Part shown: one piece after another, positions 63,680-64,000 of the stretch | Numbering within the stretch: position 1 is the stretch's first letter | Layout of the letters: the number at the start of each line of letters is the position of its first letter | NCBI GenBank assembly: GCA_903885565.1 | Contig: CAISJI010000055.1 | Location: 65,563 to 129,562, forward strand | From: an uncultured Planctomycetaceae bacterium | Lineage (GTDB): Bacteria; Planctomycetota; Planctomycetia; Pirellulales; UBA1268 | Direction of reading: 5' to 3' | DNA: 64,000 bases | The notes under the pieces: generated by a model | Databases searched by the model: none | Told to the model about the DNA's origin: nothing | What the model saw: only the letters and a program-made list of their open reading frames with translations | Position numbers and translations under genes: made by a program

Positions 63680-64000
63680 TGGCCAAGTCATTCGCCTGCC
63701 CATCTCTCTATGTCCAGGAGCCGGGCGCCACGGCCACGCTCGGGCAAACGCTATCGAAGCTGGGGCTGAAGGGCCCGGTGCTGGTCCTTGCCGGCCGCTC
63801 ATCCGGGCAGCAGCTTGGCGGCATGCTCGCCGCCACATTTTCTGCCGCTGGGCTCGCCCACAGCCTGATCATTTTTTCCGGCGAGTGCTCCGATTCTGAG
63901 ATTGCCCGGGTGGCGGCTGCTGGCCATGCGCTCGGTGCCCGCACGGTGCTCGGCCTGGGAGGTGGCAAGGCGGTCGATACCGCCAAGGCCGCGGCGGAGA
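63680..64000 (+). CDS. gldA: Glycerol dehydrogenase-like protein (5' part)
   Basis: 107 residues are present before the window ends. The N-terminus aligns by eye with glycerol dehydrogenase of the iron-containing alcohol dehydrogenase superfamily: YVQEPGATATLGQTLSKLG, VLVLAGRSS, then IIFSGECSDSEIARV and VLGLGGGKAVDTAKAAAE, the GGGKxxDTAK nucleotide-binding signature. The enzyme oxidises glycerol to dihydroxyacetone with NAD+, using a Zn2+ ion bound in the C-terminal domain, which lies outside the window. A related sn-glycerol-1-phosphate dehydrogenase is less likely, given the GECS motif. Starts 33 bases after the DUF1501 stop. Confidence 0.85.

Overview
The window is high-GC DNA from a planctomycete, most likely Pirellulales-like. 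Three gene pairs encode PSCyt1/DUF1549/DUF1553 cytochromes next to Tat-exported DUF1501 proteins. There are also giant c-type 'PVC' propeller proteins and a Ser/Thr kinase with a DWG motif. These families are characteristic of that phylum. Nothing was searched against a database; all calls come from reading motifs.

Layout. 1-3.5 kb: end of a BamA-type barrel protein, a family 9 glycosyltransferase and a flavoprotein. 3.6-7.7 kb: first PSCyt1-DUF1501 pair. 7.9-11.6 kb: a hypothetical gene, a CBS/DRTGG-type pyrophosphatase and a secreted cyclase-repeat protein. 11.7-15.1 kb: haem genes, with a HemX-like gene and hemA on the minus strand and hemE divergent. 15.2-21.7 kb: SNF2 helicase and a PhoB/PhoR-type two-component pair. 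21.7-27.2 kb: minus-strand housekeeping block (SDR-like, LOG-like, beta-CASP nuclease, two hypotheticals, csrA). 27.4-29.6 kb: secreted glycosidase-like protein. 29.7-31.8 kb: HPr-kinase-like and nucleotidyltransferase-like pair. 31.8-36.7 kb: accessory cassette of four secreted or membrane-anchored proteins, bounded by a 78-bp direct repeat of the 3' end of the adjacent gene. 36.7-41.1 kb: minus-strand propeller protein and a five-haem PA14 cytochrome. 41.3-44.6 kb: BASS transporter and a kinase-PAS protein. 44.9-49.6 kb: second PSCyt1-DUF1501 pair. 49.9-58.6 kb: two giant multidomain cytochromes. 58.6-59.3 kb: YceH. 59.3-63.6 kb: third PSCyt1-DUF1501 pair. 63.7 kb to the end: start of gldA.

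Most of the exported proteins fit a periplasmic redox and polymer-degradation lifestyle: c-type haem proteins carrying carbohydrate-binding modules (LamG-like, F5/8-like, PA14), SGNH folds and a type-1 copper domain, co-transcribed with DUF1501 partners.

The most unusual object is a 197-residue secreted protein at 34461-35054. Its twelve cysteines are exactly mirror-symmetric: every pair sums to 224, and the spacing is CX3C then three CX10C steps in each arm. This predicts a long antiparallel helical hairpin closed by six disulfide rungs. It sits inside the repeat-bounded cassette with a DUF1573 protein, a LolA-like protein and a TPR-like protein. Also present are a dispersed 120-bp hairpin-rich intergenic repeat (two good copies, one decayed) and a long palindromic element between convergent genes.
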